A stretch of 64,000 nt of DNA from Phymorhynchus buccinoides (GCA_017654935.2 CM065713.1:10473393-10537392), one strand, 5' to 3'. Shown: positions 34,766 to 47,410, counted from the stretch's first letter. Notes: generated by a model from the letters alone, not told the origin. Numbers and translations are program-made.

Positions 34766-34914
34766 TTATGACACTGGGTTTATTATCCACTGTTTGCCAC
34801 GGGTTTAACGTTCCTAAGTGCATTGGGCAACACAGACCTTCGTTTTATCTTTTTCAATCTGAAAGCCACTCCACATTGGGTTTTGTGGTGGTGGTGATGG
34901 TAATTTGGTGTGTG

Positions 34915-34920
34915 TTGTGT

Positions 34921-34961
<41 letters not shown>

Positions 34962-35155
34962 TGTGGTGTGAGTGTGTGTGTGTGTGGTTTCTGTCTGTCT
35001 GTCTGTCTGGTCTGTCTGTGCATACATGATGCAGGGGTGCTACTACCTTCCTTATAAACGGAAATCTGTAATTAGTTTTCTGCTTAGACGGAAATTCCGT
35101 TATTTTTGGTTTTGCCCCCCACCCCCCGCCCCCCCCCCCCACCCCCCCCCCCCCA
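34915..35155. repeat. GT microsatellite and C runs
   Basis: GT run (34917-34990), GTCT run, then C homopolymers (35115-35153). The partner is 42243-42472. Confidence 0.9.
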
Positions 35156-35456
35156 AAGTTGATCTTTTATCTGGCGGTTGTGCATTTGATCTGGGTCTTC
35201 AACACCGAAGTGAAAATACACAAAAAGGGCGGCCGATTACATTCACCATACTTATTTGAATAAATTCAAACGTTATCAGCATGAGCTTTTGTGTCATGAA
35301 AAGCTACAAAACTTCACAGAAGGTAAGTTACAACTATATTAAGTTCACCAAAGGATATTATGATGTTTAAACGTATGAATGTATGTTAAAATGTTGCTTA
35401 GAAAAACTCAATTGAGAGTCATATGTTTGGATCCACGGACATCGCATTTAACTTAT

Positions 35457-35683
35457 CGATGGCTTGGAGTCAAAACGGACTATCTTTAGATAGTCCATTG
35501 ACATATTATTGAACATAGTACGAAAACTAATAATTGTATAAAAAAAGACTGCTGAATATAAAGAGCAAAACCCCTTTTTATCTTTCTGCTAGTCCAATTG
35601 TTTAATACAAGTTTCTTATTTTTGCAATAACATCAATAATAAGTCATGGACTGATATACAGATACGTTTTACTCTAGCCATCG
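35457..35683. repeat. Foldback element (left copy, degraded)
   Basis: Partner of the 233-base hairpin at 41701-41933. The first arm is well kept and the second has several deletions. Confidence 0.7.
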
Positions 35684-35827
35684 TTATGTCTAGGATTAAT
35701 TGTGTTTTATTTGAACGGCTTTATATCTTTATAGTTGTGGTTCTGAATGTCATTATAAAAAGTCTTGTGTCATGAAATATGATTTAAAGCATAGATCTTA
35801 TTTGTATTTCTTGTAACAAGGAATGGA

Positions 35828-36000
35828 CTTGTCCTGTCTCAGCTATGTTCAACTTTAGACAGTCCCTTTACAAAGTGTCAACTGTCGTCTGCCAACAGAA
35901 CATAACTATGGACGGTGTCAAAAGGTAATGTGACTTTGTCCTGTCCTCAGCTTATGTTCAACTTAAGACAGTCCTCTTTATCAAAGTGTCACTGTCGTCT
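35828..36000. repeat. Start of 103-bp tandem array, cut by the gap
   Basis: Nearly two units of the array whose full version is 40538-41569, in reverse orientation. The second unit has several indels and the sequence stops at the N run. Confidence 0.85.
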
Positions 36001-36500
36001 NNNNNNNNNNNNNNNNNNNNNNNNNNNNNNNNNNNNNNNNNNNNNNNNNNNNNNNNNNNNNNNNNNNNNNNNNNNNNNNNNNNNNNNNNNNNNNNNNNNN
36101 NNNNNNNNNNNNNNNNNNNNNNNNNNNNNNNNNNNNNNNNNNNNNNNNNNNNNNNNNNNNNNNNNNNNNNNNNNNNNNNNNNNNNNNNNNNNNNNNNNNN
36201 NNNNNNNNNNNNNNNNNNNNNNNNNNNNNNNNNNNNNNNNNNNNNNNNNNNNNNNNNNNNNNNNNNNNNNNNNNNNNNNNNNNNNNNNNNNNNNNNNNNN
36301 NNNNNNNNNNNNNNNNNNNNNNNNNNNNNNNNNNNNNNNNNNNNNNNNNNNNNNNNNNNNNNNNNNNNNNNNNNNNNNNNNNNNNNNNNNNNNNNNNNNN
36401 NNNNNNNNNNNNNNNNNNNNNNNNNNNNNNNNNNNNNNNNNNNNNNNNNNNNNNNNNNNNNNNNNNNNNNNNNNNNNNNNNNNNNNNNNNNNNNNNNNNN
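36001..36500. other. Assembly gap, 500 N
   Basis: Exactly 500 N, so a placeholder between two contigs rather than a measured length. It lies where the two arms of the inverted duplication face each other. Confidence 1.
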
Positions 36501-36650
36501 CGTTTCCTGATCTTTGCAGGCAACGATGGTTTCCTCGACGTTTGTAGACGACGATGGCGACGATGACAAGGATGAGAGCGATGACACCGCCAACGCTGCC
36601 AGCGATGATAGCTATAGGGGGGCCCTCTGCTTGGGTTGGCGTGTCTCCCA
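36501..36650 (-). CDS. Exon 6 of Ig receptor: transmembrane segment
   Basis: Read on minus from an AG at 36652-36651. Entering in phase 1, as required by exon 5, it gives VGDTPTQAEGPP and then a 23-24-residue hydrophobic helix, IAIIAGSVGGVIALILVIVA, closed by the stop-transfer residues YKRRG and the start of a cytoplasmic tail (HRCLQRSGN). The tail runs into the N gap, so the exon end and the rest of the tail are not visible. The small-xxx-small pattern (GSVGG) could support helix pairing. The acceptor has a weak pyrimidine tract; an alternative AG lies about 26 bases further in and would shift the frame. It is present once in the window, at the 3' end of the right-arm (minus-strand) gene copy. 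Confidence 0.75.
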
Positions 36651-36651
36651 C

Positions 36652-36690
36652 TAGGCCTACTAGTCATGCACGAACATATAACCAAGCACG

Positions 36691-36737
<47 letters not shown>

Positions 36738-37290
36738 ACATTCATGCACACACACAGTCATGCTCGCACAAGGGTACACACACATTCACATGGGTGCTAC
36801 TCCCCAAAATGAAAATGCAGAGATCGTTTCCATAGCTCTCCTGCAATCTGAAGAGGAAATGTTAGGTAACTTTCTTGGCATCCTGAAGATGGATTCAGGG
36901 CTATATCTTGACCTGCAAGACAATTGGTCCCACGGAAGTTAGAGTATAGAGGGTCCAAAAGGAGGGATAATACGTCCATGTTAAGTCAAAAACACTGAAA
37001 TGAATATTTCAAGTGCATGTGATTCAAATTCCAGTGAAAATTGCTTAAGTCAAAATTGGAGGGACTGAAATTTCATTTTGAGATAGCTATTGTTTTGAGT
37101 TAAAAAGACAATTTAGCATAAGGATTATTAAACTGGGATCAGAAAATTATTGTAATTTACCCAGTGCTTTTGAGTTATCTGTTTTTGAGTTAGCTATGTA
37201 TAATAAAATGTATGTACCCTGATAAAGAACAAAACGCACATAATTCACACTCTTGACACAAGGATCACTTTTTTTTTCAGTCTGTTTAAT
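36652..37290. other. Intron 5, CA run and single-copy DNA
   Basis: CA microsatellite at 36691-36736; the rest (36800-37290) is AT-rich with repeated TTTTGAGTTA motifs. No exon was recognised. Confidence 0.5.
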
Positions 37291-37399
37291 AGAAAAACTT
37301 GTGTCTGGGCAATGGGAAGACGTGTTGTAAAAATTTGAAAATACAGTGTGGTATGCTAGATGGATTCTGCCTCTTTAGAACTCTTTCCCTTGCCAGTCA

Positions 37400-39240
37400 C
37401 CAAGAAAACAGGCTTATGTGTTGGTTGTTGTCTTTTCAACCAACTATTCCAGACCCATTGTTCACTGGTGTCCCCCTTCTCTCTTTCAAGCTGGTGTCTG
37501 AGACCGAAGTTCTTTCTACTCTGAAAGAAATGCATTTTAAATCCTGTGATCTTGACCCCATCCCAGCCTCTCTTTTCTCACAAATCTATCAACACCTTCT
37601 GCCATCAATCACCAACATCATCAATTCTTCTTTAGTTTCAGGTGTGTTTCCTTCTGCTTTCAAAACCGCTCTTGTAAGGCCCCTTCTCAAGAAGAACAAT
37701 CTGGATCCTAATAATCTGAAAAACTACAGACCTGTATCTAACCTCCCTTTTCTCTCCAAACTCCTTGAGAAGACTGTTCTGAAACAACTTAGCGATCATC
37801 TATCCTCAAACAATCTTCATCATCCTTATCAGTCTGCCTATAGAGCCAACCACAGTACTGAAACAGCCCTTGTTCAAATCGTCAATGACCTCCTACCTGC
37901 TTCTGATGCTGGTCAGATCTCTCTTTTGATGCTTCTTGATCTCTCTGCTGCCTTTGATACCACTCCATTCTTCTGTCTAGTCTTGAACATACTTTTGGAA
38001 TTAAGGGCCCTGCCCTTTCTTGGTTTTCTCTTACCTTTCTGATCGTTTTCAATCAGTTCTGGTCAATGGTCGTCAGTCTGAACAGGTTAGGCTTTTTGTG
38101 TGGAGTCCCCCAGGGGTCTGTGCTTGGTCCTGTCTTGTTTACTTTGTATACGTCACCTCTTGCCAATATCATTGACCAGCACAACATGAAACATCACTTC
38201 TATGCAGATGACTCACAACTCCAAAACAGTACAACCCCCGAAGATCTAGATTCCATTCTCACAGAAAGTAACAACTGCTATATTGATATTCAAAATTGGA
38301 TGGTTCAAAATAAACTTCAATTAAATGGTGAAAAAAACGAAGCAATGCTTGTAGGGACAAAAAACAAACTAACCTCTGTTTCCATAGAGTCAATCTAACT
38401 GGGTAACAACATCATTCCCCTCTCAGACTCTGTCAAAAACTTAGGTGTCACTTTGGACAATACTCTTTCCATGCAGAGTTTCCTGACTCAGACCTTTCAG
38501 TCCTGTTACTATCAAATTCGTCGCATTGGCTATATTCGTAAATACCTCTCAGATGAAGCCACAGCAAAGCTTGTTACTTCCCTCATCCTATCTCGTATTG
38601 ACTACTGTAATGCTCTCCTTTCTGGCCTATCAGTCTCTTCTCTATATTGTCTCCAGCGTATTCAAAACACAGCTGCTCGTCTTGTCCTTAGGAAGAAAAA
38701 GTTCGATCATGTTAGCCCTCTTCTCCGTTCTTTGCACTGGCTTCCTGTCGCAGACAGAATTGAGTATAAATTAAACACACTTTGCTATAAATCTATCCAT
38801 AAAGCTGCTCCATCTTACCTCTGCGACAATATTTCCATCTATACGCCAGCTCGCACTTTACGTTCAGTTTCGTACCCTTTTTCTCTCCAGATCCCTAGGT
38901 ATAAGCTTTCAACTGTTGGTCAGCGCTCTTTTGCTGTCTCAGGACCGACCTCCTGGAACAAACTTCCTCTCTCCCTCCGTCAGCGACCGACCCTCTCTAC
39001 TTTCAAAGCTAACCTCAAAACCCACCTGTTCCCCCGTCATTAAAGCTCCGCTCTCTTTCTCTTCTCTCTCTTGCCATTAGGTCTGTTTCTGCTATATTCC
39101 ATTTATGTCATCCGTGTGTTCGCTTTGTATTGCGTTTTTGTTTGAATGCGCTATGAATGCTAACGTGTGTGTGTGTGCTTTGATTTGATTTCTATCAAGA
39201 TTCAGCGCCGTATAAATACTGTATGTTGTTGTTGTTGTCT
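37400..39240 (+). pseudogene. L2-like LINE fragment, reverse transcriptase
   Basis: Plus-strand copy of the family seen at 10175-11212. It starts within the region before the RT domain and keeps NLKNYRPVSNL, SAYRANHSTET, LLDLSAAFD (about 37937), GVPQGSVLGP (about 38100) and YADDSQ (about 38205). A frameshift falls between about 37970 and 38066, where the DTVDH region is lost, and a TAA follows SIESI at 38396-38398. The C-terminal part is open to 39043 (LKTHLFPRH). The 3' region ends with GATTCAGCGCCGTATAAATA and a TATGTTGTTGTTGTTG tail at about 39222-39238. It lies only in the single-copy centre and is dead. Confidence 0.85.
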
Positions 39241-39589
39241 GCAATACACACATATACAGGGTTTTGCATTTTGCACACACATACACAACTACTCATGCCC
39301 ACACATGTATGAACCCACCCGTGCATGCGCATGCGCACGTACACACACACACAGACAAACATATTTGCACTATACACATGTGCACACAGATATAATTCAA
39401 GCACTCGCATACCCAAGTACACACACACACACACAGAGTGGCAGACGGTTCAACACAAATTTACAAAGAATGCATACAAAAACAACTCTTAAAAGTTGAC
39501 ATTTAGAAATATAACAATTCCATCATTTGTTTCTTTGTTGTCACAAATAAAACTTTGTTACGATTTTTAAGAACAATGAAACTGATTCT

Positions 39590-40311
<722 letters not shown>

Positions 40312-40537
40312 AAACACGCATAGGCTATCTGCTGTTACTCTCATACAAAGACAGAGTGAAGTTCAAGTTTACATCCTCTCGGCCCATAAAGACACATATG
40401 GGTCCTTTTTCTGATGAAGATGGGGGGAAAGACAGAGACACAGAGAGGCCGGGTTTTAAAATAGATGGTGGGTGGGGTGGGGTGGGTGTGTTTATATATG
40501 TTTCAGAATCTGGATAAACAGAATGGGTGAGGAACAG

Positions 40538-41569
40538 ATTACGATTTGACATCATAGTTCTGTTGGCAGACGACAGTTGACACTTTGTAAAGTGACTGTC
40601 TAAGTTGAACATAGCTGAGACATGACAAGTCACATTACCTTTTGACATCATAGTTGATAGTTCTGTTGGCAGACGACAGTTGACACTTTGTAAAGTGACT
40701 GTCTAAGTTGAACATAGCTGAGACATGACAAGTCACATTACCTTTTGACATCATAGTTGATAGTTCTGTTGGCAGACGACAGTTGACACTTTGTAAAGTG
40801 ACTGTCTAAGTTGAACATAGCTGAGACATGACAAGTCACATTACCTTTTGACATCATAGTTGATAGTTCTGTTGGCAGACGACAGTTGACACTTTGTAAA
40901 GTGACTGTCTAAGTTGAACATAGCTGAGACATGACAAGTCACATTACCTTTTGACATCATAGTTGATAGTTCTGTTGGCAGACGACAGTTGACACTTTGT
41001 AAAGTGACTGTCTAAGTTGAACATAGCTGAGACATGACAAGTCACATTACCTTTTGACATCATAGTTGATAGTTCTGTTGGCAGACGACAGTTGACACTT
41101 TGTAAAGAGACTGTCTAAGTTGAACATAGCTGAGACATGACAAGTCACATTACCTTTTGACATCATAGTTGATAGTTCTGTTGGCAGACGACAGTTGACA
41201 CTTTGTAAAGAGACTGTCTAAGTTGAACATAGCTGAGACATGACAAGTCACATTACCTTTTGACATCATAGTTGATAGTTCTGTTGGCAGACGACAGTTG
41301 ACACTTTGTAAAGAGACTGTCTAAGTTGAACATAGCTGAGACAGGACAAGTCACATTACCTTTTGACATCATAGTTGATAGTTCTGTTGGCAGACGACAG
41401 TTGACACTTTGTAAAGAGACTGTCTAAGTTGAACATAGCTGAGACAGGACAAGTCACATTACCTTTTGACATCATAGTTGATAGTTCTGTTGGCAGACGA
41501 CAGTTGACACTTTGTAAAGTGACTGTCTAAGTTGAACATAGCTGAGACAGGACAAGTCACATTTCCTTT
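40538..41569. repeat. 103-bp tandem repeat, 10 copies
   Basis: The unit starts TTGACATCATAGTTGATAGT and repeats every 103 bases (40642, 40745, 40848 and so on). Each unit contains ACAGTTGACACTTTGTAAAG followed by TGACTGT, an imperfect hairpin in which CACTTT pairs with AAAGTG and ACAGT with ACTGT. Units at the left end carry GTGACTG and CATGAC; units 6-9 carry GAGACTG; the last three carry CAGGAC. Homogenisation therefore ran in blocks. It marks the inner end of the right arm, and the left arm stops inside its partner. Confidence 0.95.
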
Positions 41570-41700
41570 TTACAAGAAATACAAAAGATCTATGCTTAAA
41601 ATCATATTTTCATGACTAAGACTTTTTATACTGACATTTCAGAAACACAACTATAAAGATATAAAGCCGTTCAAATACAACATAATTATCTAGATCATAA

Positions 41701-41933
41701 CGATGGCTTAGAGTCAAAACGGACTATCTTTATATAGTCCATTGACTTATTATTGATGTTATTGCAAAAACTAAGAACTTGTATTAAACAATGACTGCAG
41801 AAATATAAAAAGGGGGTTTTGCTCTTTATATTTCAGCAGTCTTTTTTTTATACAAGTTATTAGTTTTCGTAATATGTTCAATAATATGTCAATGGACTAT
41901 CTAAAGATAGTCCGTTTTGACTCCAAGCCATCG
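41701..41933. repeat. 233-base near-perfect foldback element
   Basis: It opens CGATGGCTTAGAGTCAAAAC and closes GTTTTGACTCCAAGCCATCG. The arms of about 110 bases include GGACTATCT and TTATACAAGTTATTAGTTTT and their complements, around a centre at about 41815. No open frame or clear target duplication is present. Partner copy 35457-35683. Confidence 0.85.
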
Positions 41934-42242
41934 ATAAGTTAAATGCGATGTCCGTGGATCCAAACAATGACTCTCAATTGAGTTTTTCTAAGCAACATTT
42001 TTAACATATTATTCATACGTTTAACATCATAAATATTATTTGGTGAATTGAAATATAGTTGTAACTTACCTTTCTGTGAAGTTTGTAGCTTTCATGACAC
42101 AAAGTTCATGCTGATAACGTTGAATTTAATTCAAATAAGTATGGGTGAATAGGACTCGGCCGCCATTTTTGTGTATTTTCACTTCCGGTGGTTGGAAGAC
42201 CCAGATTCAAAATGCCCCCAACCGCAGCTAACAGATCAACTT

Positions 42243-42359
42243 TTGGGGGGGGGGGGGGGGGGGGGGGGGGCAAATACGGAATTTCCGTCTCAGCAGAAAA
42301 CTTAATTTACAGATTTCCGTTTATAAGGAAGGTAGTAGCACCCCTGCATTCATGTATGC

Positions 42360-42390
<31 letters not shown>

Positions 42391-42404
42391 CACACACACA
42401 CACA

Positions 42405-42472
<68 letters not shown>
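42243..42472. repeat. G run, CAGA run and CA microsatellite
   Basis: G homopolymer of about 27 bases (42244-42270), CAGA units (42360-42388), then CA to 42472. Partner of 34915-35155. Confidence 0.9.
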
Positions 42473-42473
<1 letters not shown>

Positions 42474-42599
42474 CATCACCACCACCACCAAAACCCAATG
42501 TGGAGTCTTTCAGATGAAACGATAAAACGAGGTCCCGTGTGCCCATGCACTTAGTACACGTTAAACCCAGTGGCAACAGTGGCATAATAAACCCAGTGG

Positions 42600-42921
<322 letters not shown>

Positions 42922-43359
42922 GAGAGAGAAATAAAGAAAACAGGTGGGAGACTTACGTTCATCATCATCATCTTCGCCATCATCAGCGTTTCGTGAAGAA
43001 CAAAAATCATCACACAATGAACACCTGAAGAGCTTTGTACATAACACACACACACACACCACTCTCCTTTCATACAAAACGCTACAGAACAATTCAATAA
43101 ATGACATAAGATATTCTGCATTCTCACGCCAAACAGAATGGGCAAAGTACAGTCATTAGTATTCAGTCCTCAGCTTCCCGGTCTCTTCGCTGTCCTTAAC
43201 CAACAAATTAACGATTTCGGGGTAAGCTCAAAGGAGAACATTGCAAGATTTTAAAAAAACCCACCCAACAACAACAACAGGAGAAAGAACCAATAAGGCA
43301 TTTAACAACAGTTGGTGACAGTCAGAAAAGGAGCAGGCAGAGTCAAAGAGACTGATAGA

Positions 43360-43607
43360 TTAACCCTTTCGCCGCCAATGTCGCATTTACGCACTTCAAT
43401 GGTTTAACACCTATGTCACTAAAAGTCATCAAACCAGTGCCTATTATCTGAAGACCCTATTTTCTTAATTTTGGGAGGTAAGGATAGGCCTAATGTTATA
43501 CATGTCACAGAGGAATTCCCAATATTGCAGATAACAAATATTCTCTACCCAGCTAAGCTTAATGGTATTTGGGGGGGCTGAAAAATGGCTGGCGTCGAAA
43601 GGGTTAA
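43360..43607. mobile_element. TTAA-type MITE
   Basis: TTAACCCTTTCGCCGCCA at one end and TGGCTGGCGTCGAAAGGGTTAA at the other, with perfect TTAA on both sides. Same family as 24229-24474; piggyBac-like by target site. Confidence 0.8.
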
Positions 43608-43679
43608 AGCATGGGTGAAACTGAAAGTCAGGGGTCCAGGGGCAGAGCCCCGTTGGACGATTCATGGGGGGCAACAACG

Positions 43680-43871
<192 letters not shown>

Positions 43872-44706
43872 GACAGACAGACAGTCACAATGATGGATAG
43901 ACAGTTTCGAGTCCGATAATCCTTGTAAAATGACTACATTGCCTTTGAAAACAATATGGCATCACCATGCTGTGTTCAAGATTCCCCGAGAGAGACTTCT
44001 ATGATAGAAACAACCAAGTTCAAAACGACCAGAGATGAGATTCTCAGAAAACCAAAAAGGAGGAAAAAAGAAGCCGGGGGTTCGGGGCCCGGTGTAGGCT
44101 ACATCAACAAATGGATAACAACTTCCGTTTTCAGTTTTGCAAACTGCAGAGTAATGATAAATTAGAGCAGTCTTGGCTGCCCCAAGCAGTAACCAGAAAT
44201 GACCATTTGAGAATGAACCAATCGAGAACAAAATATCAATCGTACTTCTTGCCGTATTTACGATTCAACACAAAACCTAACAGCCCTACCCCCAATTTTC
44301 TCAATGGATTTACACTGATTTCAAAAATGACCTCTGGGGCCATCAAAAAGGAGGAAATCCTCCAATTGGAGGAAATATCTCATCTCTGAAACGACCCAAA
44401 TCACCTGTGGTCAATGTTTTGGGGATTCATTTGTTTTTTTAACTGTTCAGTTTCTGGTAAAATTAAAAAACCCTGAAATCAGTGTAAAACTGAAAGAGTA
44501 GCACCCATGCTTAAAGGAAACTTGCAAGCACAGAACTTCGAGAAGGTGGGGGGAACTATTTGTACCGAAAGAACCCCTGGTATCCCCACGGGGGCTTCAG
44601 TAAACACATTCCCTTTTCAGAAGCTGAAGAAAACAAGGGGCAGGAGAATGGACCAACAAGGGATGACAAATAGTTAAAAGTTGGTGACACAGACAGTACT
44701 TATTAC

Positions 44707-45043
44707 TTAAGAAAAGGAAAAGACAGAGTCAAAAGAGAGTGATCAATAATAATTCTGTTATACTTAAGAAAAGGAAAAGGCAGAGTCAAAAGAGAGGGAT
44801 CAATAATAATTCTGTTATACTTAAGAAAAGGAAAAGGCAGAGTCAAAAGAGAGTGATCAATAATAATTCTGTTATACTTAAGAAAAGGAAAAGGCAGAGT
44901 CAAAAGAGAGGGATCAATAATAATTCTGTTATACTTAAGAAAAGGAAAAGGCAGAGTCAAAAGAGAGGGATCAATAATAATTCTGTTATACTTAAGAAAA
45001 GGAAAAGGCAGAGTCAAAAGAGAGTGATCAATAATAATTTTGA
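44707..45043. repeat. 57-bp tandem repeat, 6 copies
   Basis: The unit TTAAGAAAAGGAAAAGGCAG and on to GAATTATTATTGATC-type sequence recurs every 57 bases. Because 57 is a multiple of three, it keeps frames open on both strands for about 100 codons without being a gene. It ends exactly where the next MITE starts. Confidence 0.95.
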
Positions 45044-45368
45044 TACAGTGGAACCTCCCTTATAAGACTCCCTCCCACATAAGACCTACTTCTCTGAGAC
45101 ATTGCCCTTCTTTGTAAGTATTAGAATTACCTCCCTTATAAGACCCCTCCCTTATAAGACCCCTCCCTTATAAGACCCCTCCCTTATAAGACCCCTCCCT
45201 TATAAGACCCCTCCCTTATAAGACCCCTCCCTTATAAGACCCCTCCCTTATAAGACCCCTCCCTTATAAGACCCCTCCCTTATAAGACCCCTCCCTTATA
45301 AGACCCCTCCCTTATAAGACCTCATTTTGGATGATTTTTGAAGGTCTTATAAGGGAGGTTCCACTGTA
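45044..45368. mobile_element. TIR MITE with a 16-bp tandem array inside
   Basis: The ends are TACAGTGGAACCTCCCTTAT and its complement, as in 11941-12100. Between them about 12 units of CCTCCCTTATAAGACC, which is the inner part of the terminal repeat itself, are repeated head to tail. The element seems to have grown by slippage of its own end. Partner 30222-30548. Confidence 0.85.
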
Positions 45369-45819
45369 TTAGTTTTTTTTAATCGAGACGTCCTGGTATT
45401 GCAGTACCTCCAGGATCGTCCCACTATCTTTATAGTTACAAATGTCTCACAGGTCGGAGGACATTAAAGGGACTTTCACACAAGTGATCAATAAAAGAAA
45501 AGTTACTAGCACGGAACTTCTAAAAGGCAAAGACTTCTTCTTCTGCGTTTCCAGGCCATATGGCCATAATGGGTAAGCTACGTATGTGTCCGGTTTTCGG
45601 TTTTCACTGGTCTCCCCGCTGCATAAAGCCGACACATTCCGATTTTGGAGAAGCTCAAAGGAGAAAATATTTTTGAAGATTTTATTTTTGAGAAAAAAAA
45701 GGCATGAGAATGGGCCGTTAAGTCTGGAAGATAGTAGATGACAGAAAGCAAAGGGATTAAGATTAAAATTATAGCCCCGTCGACAGGGCTGTCACATTAA
45801 ATGTTACCACGCAGAAAGT

Positions 45820-45895
45820 AAATAATAATAATAATGAGGAAAATTTATGTAGTGCCCATCCTACTATGTAGGCTACAGGGCGCTTTACACAGAAT
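45820..45895 (-). mobile_element. L2/CR1-like LINE 3' end
   Basis: On minus: GTAAAGCGCCCTGTAGCC, then a GTAGTGCCCAT-type block and an (ATT)n tail. Partner 29675-29755. Confidence 0.6.
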
Positions 45896-46070
45896 TGAAA
45901 TTGAATGAAAACATGAAAAAAAAATCCAATAACATGAGCAGACAAAACAATACCGGTCAGACTTCGTTTGGCAATTGTAACAAAATAAGGATCCTTTAGC
46001 AACTGTTATAAATGACAAAACTGACAATGTCTGCATAGTTTTGTGTCAAGTGTGTGTGTGTGTCACTGTG

Positions 46071-46125
46071 TGTCATTCATTTAACATCTATCCACTTATC
46101 GTGAATAGACGCTAAATGAATGACA
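46071..46125. repeat. 55-base hairpin
   Basis: TGTCATTCATTTA pairs perfectly with TAAATGAATGACA, and the inner part (TCTAT/ATAGA, CAC/GTG) also pairs. It is flanked by a GT run. The left-arm form (about 29437-29492) is partly lost. Confidence 0.75.
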
Positions 46126-46184
46126 CGCACTTGCAGGGCAGACACACTCACACACACACATACATGCCCTGAAAAGCATACAGT

Positions 46185-46530
46185 GATGTCTTGAGGCCCC
46201 GGTCATAGGACAATGACCTATTTAAAATTGAAAATGCCCTATTGCGTTTTTCCCTATCAGGCCAAATGTCTGATTAAATTATTAACACTGGCGCGCTTTG
46301 TCTTATTGATTTCTGCAAGAGCCAGGACATTGACCTATTGATTTCTGCAAGAGCCAGGACATTGTCCTGTTGATTTCTGCAAGAGCCATGACAATGTCCT
46401 GTTGATTTATGCAAGAGCCAGGACATTGTCCTATTGATTTCTGCAATGGCCAAGACATTGTCCTATTGATTTCTTTCGTCTCAGGACAGTTTGTCCTTTC
46501 ACTTTTCGATCCTCGGTACATCATTGTGTC
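46185..46530. mobile_element. CAGTGATG element with palindromic units (right copy)
   Basis: Six units of 33-36 bases with ATTGATTTCTGCAAGAGCC and AGGACATTGTCCT. The ends are ACAGTGATGTCTTGAGGCCC and GATCCTCGGTACATCATTGT. Partner 29025-29380; short relative 63650-63865. Confidence 0.7.
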
Positions 46531-46613
46531 TACATGCGTGCACATGCGAGATTTGTTCCTTCAAGTATCAACAATATCCACGACACAAAAACGCCCCCAA
46601 AAATTCAACCCAC

Positions 46614-46878
46614 CATTAACTGTGACTTCCCCGACGTAATGACTGCCGGCAAACTCATCCGTTCCCGAAAACCCGCGCTTGGCGTAGCACTGGTACTCCC
46701 TGCCGTTGTCATTCAGGGTCAGGTTTCGGACCAGGGTGCTGGTCTGGTTTCTGTAGCAGCCGTTGGCCATGTTGATGAGATTCCCCTGGGTGATGTCGCT
46801 GGGAGACCCGTCTGTGTCCATAATGTATCTGCTCCACGACTGGGAGGGAGAATTTCTGTACTCCCACTCCCAGTTGAT
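46614..46878 (-). CDS. Exon 5 of Ig receptor: second half of Ig domain 2 (right copy)
   Basis: Acceptor AG at 46880-46879 and donor GT at 46613-46612 on minus. The protein is identical to that of 28671-28935, with the same cysteine (YQCYAKRG), sequons and splice phases. In this copy the next exon downstream is the transmembrane exon at 36650-36501, about 10 kb away, across the 103-bp array and the MITEs. Confidence 0.9.
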
Positions 46879-47034
46879 CTGGAGGGCGAGACAGACACAG
46901 GCACAATTTGTCATAGAAGATAGGTTTGGGAATTGGAAAAGTGAATGAAAAAGAGCTGAAAAGCGGGAGTCTGGGGGTCGCAGAAGGCCCCCAGTAGGGA
47001 TCCAGGGGGCAACGCCCCCAGTGGGGGGTCAGGG

Positions 47035-47410
47035 CGACAAAGAGAGAAAGAGAGAGATAAAGAGAGGGAGGGAGATCAGAGAGACAGAGAAACAGACAGG
47101 AAAGACAGAGAGACAGACACGACAGAGTGGAAGAGAGACGAAGACAATGAGTCAGAAACAGACAGGCAGACAGACAAACTTCAGTGAGACAGAGACAGTC
47201 GGGAGAAAGAAGCCAAACAGAAACAGATGAGGAAGAGAGACAAAATAATGAGAACAAGATAGATAGATACAGACAGACACGAGAGGCAGACAGACACGAG
47301 AGGCACAGACAGACAAGTAGGCAAACGACAGATAACAGACAGCAGACATAGAGAGACAGAGACAGATGCCACACAGACAAGACTGACAATCAGAGATGAG
47401 AGAGAATAAG
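47035..47410. repeat. GA/GACA-rich tract
   Basis: Mirror of 28125-28515; open frames here are artefacts. Confidence 0.9.

Noticed and set aside
40325..40651. 108-codon minus-strand frame as another receptor exon
   Set aside because: It overlaps the 103-bp array, has no transmembrane or Ig features and no convincing splice sites in the required phase.
44739..45065. 108-codon open frame with 19-residue repeats
   Set aside because: The 57-bp tandem repeat keeps any frame open; the repeat is intronic and its partner in the left arm is frame-broken.
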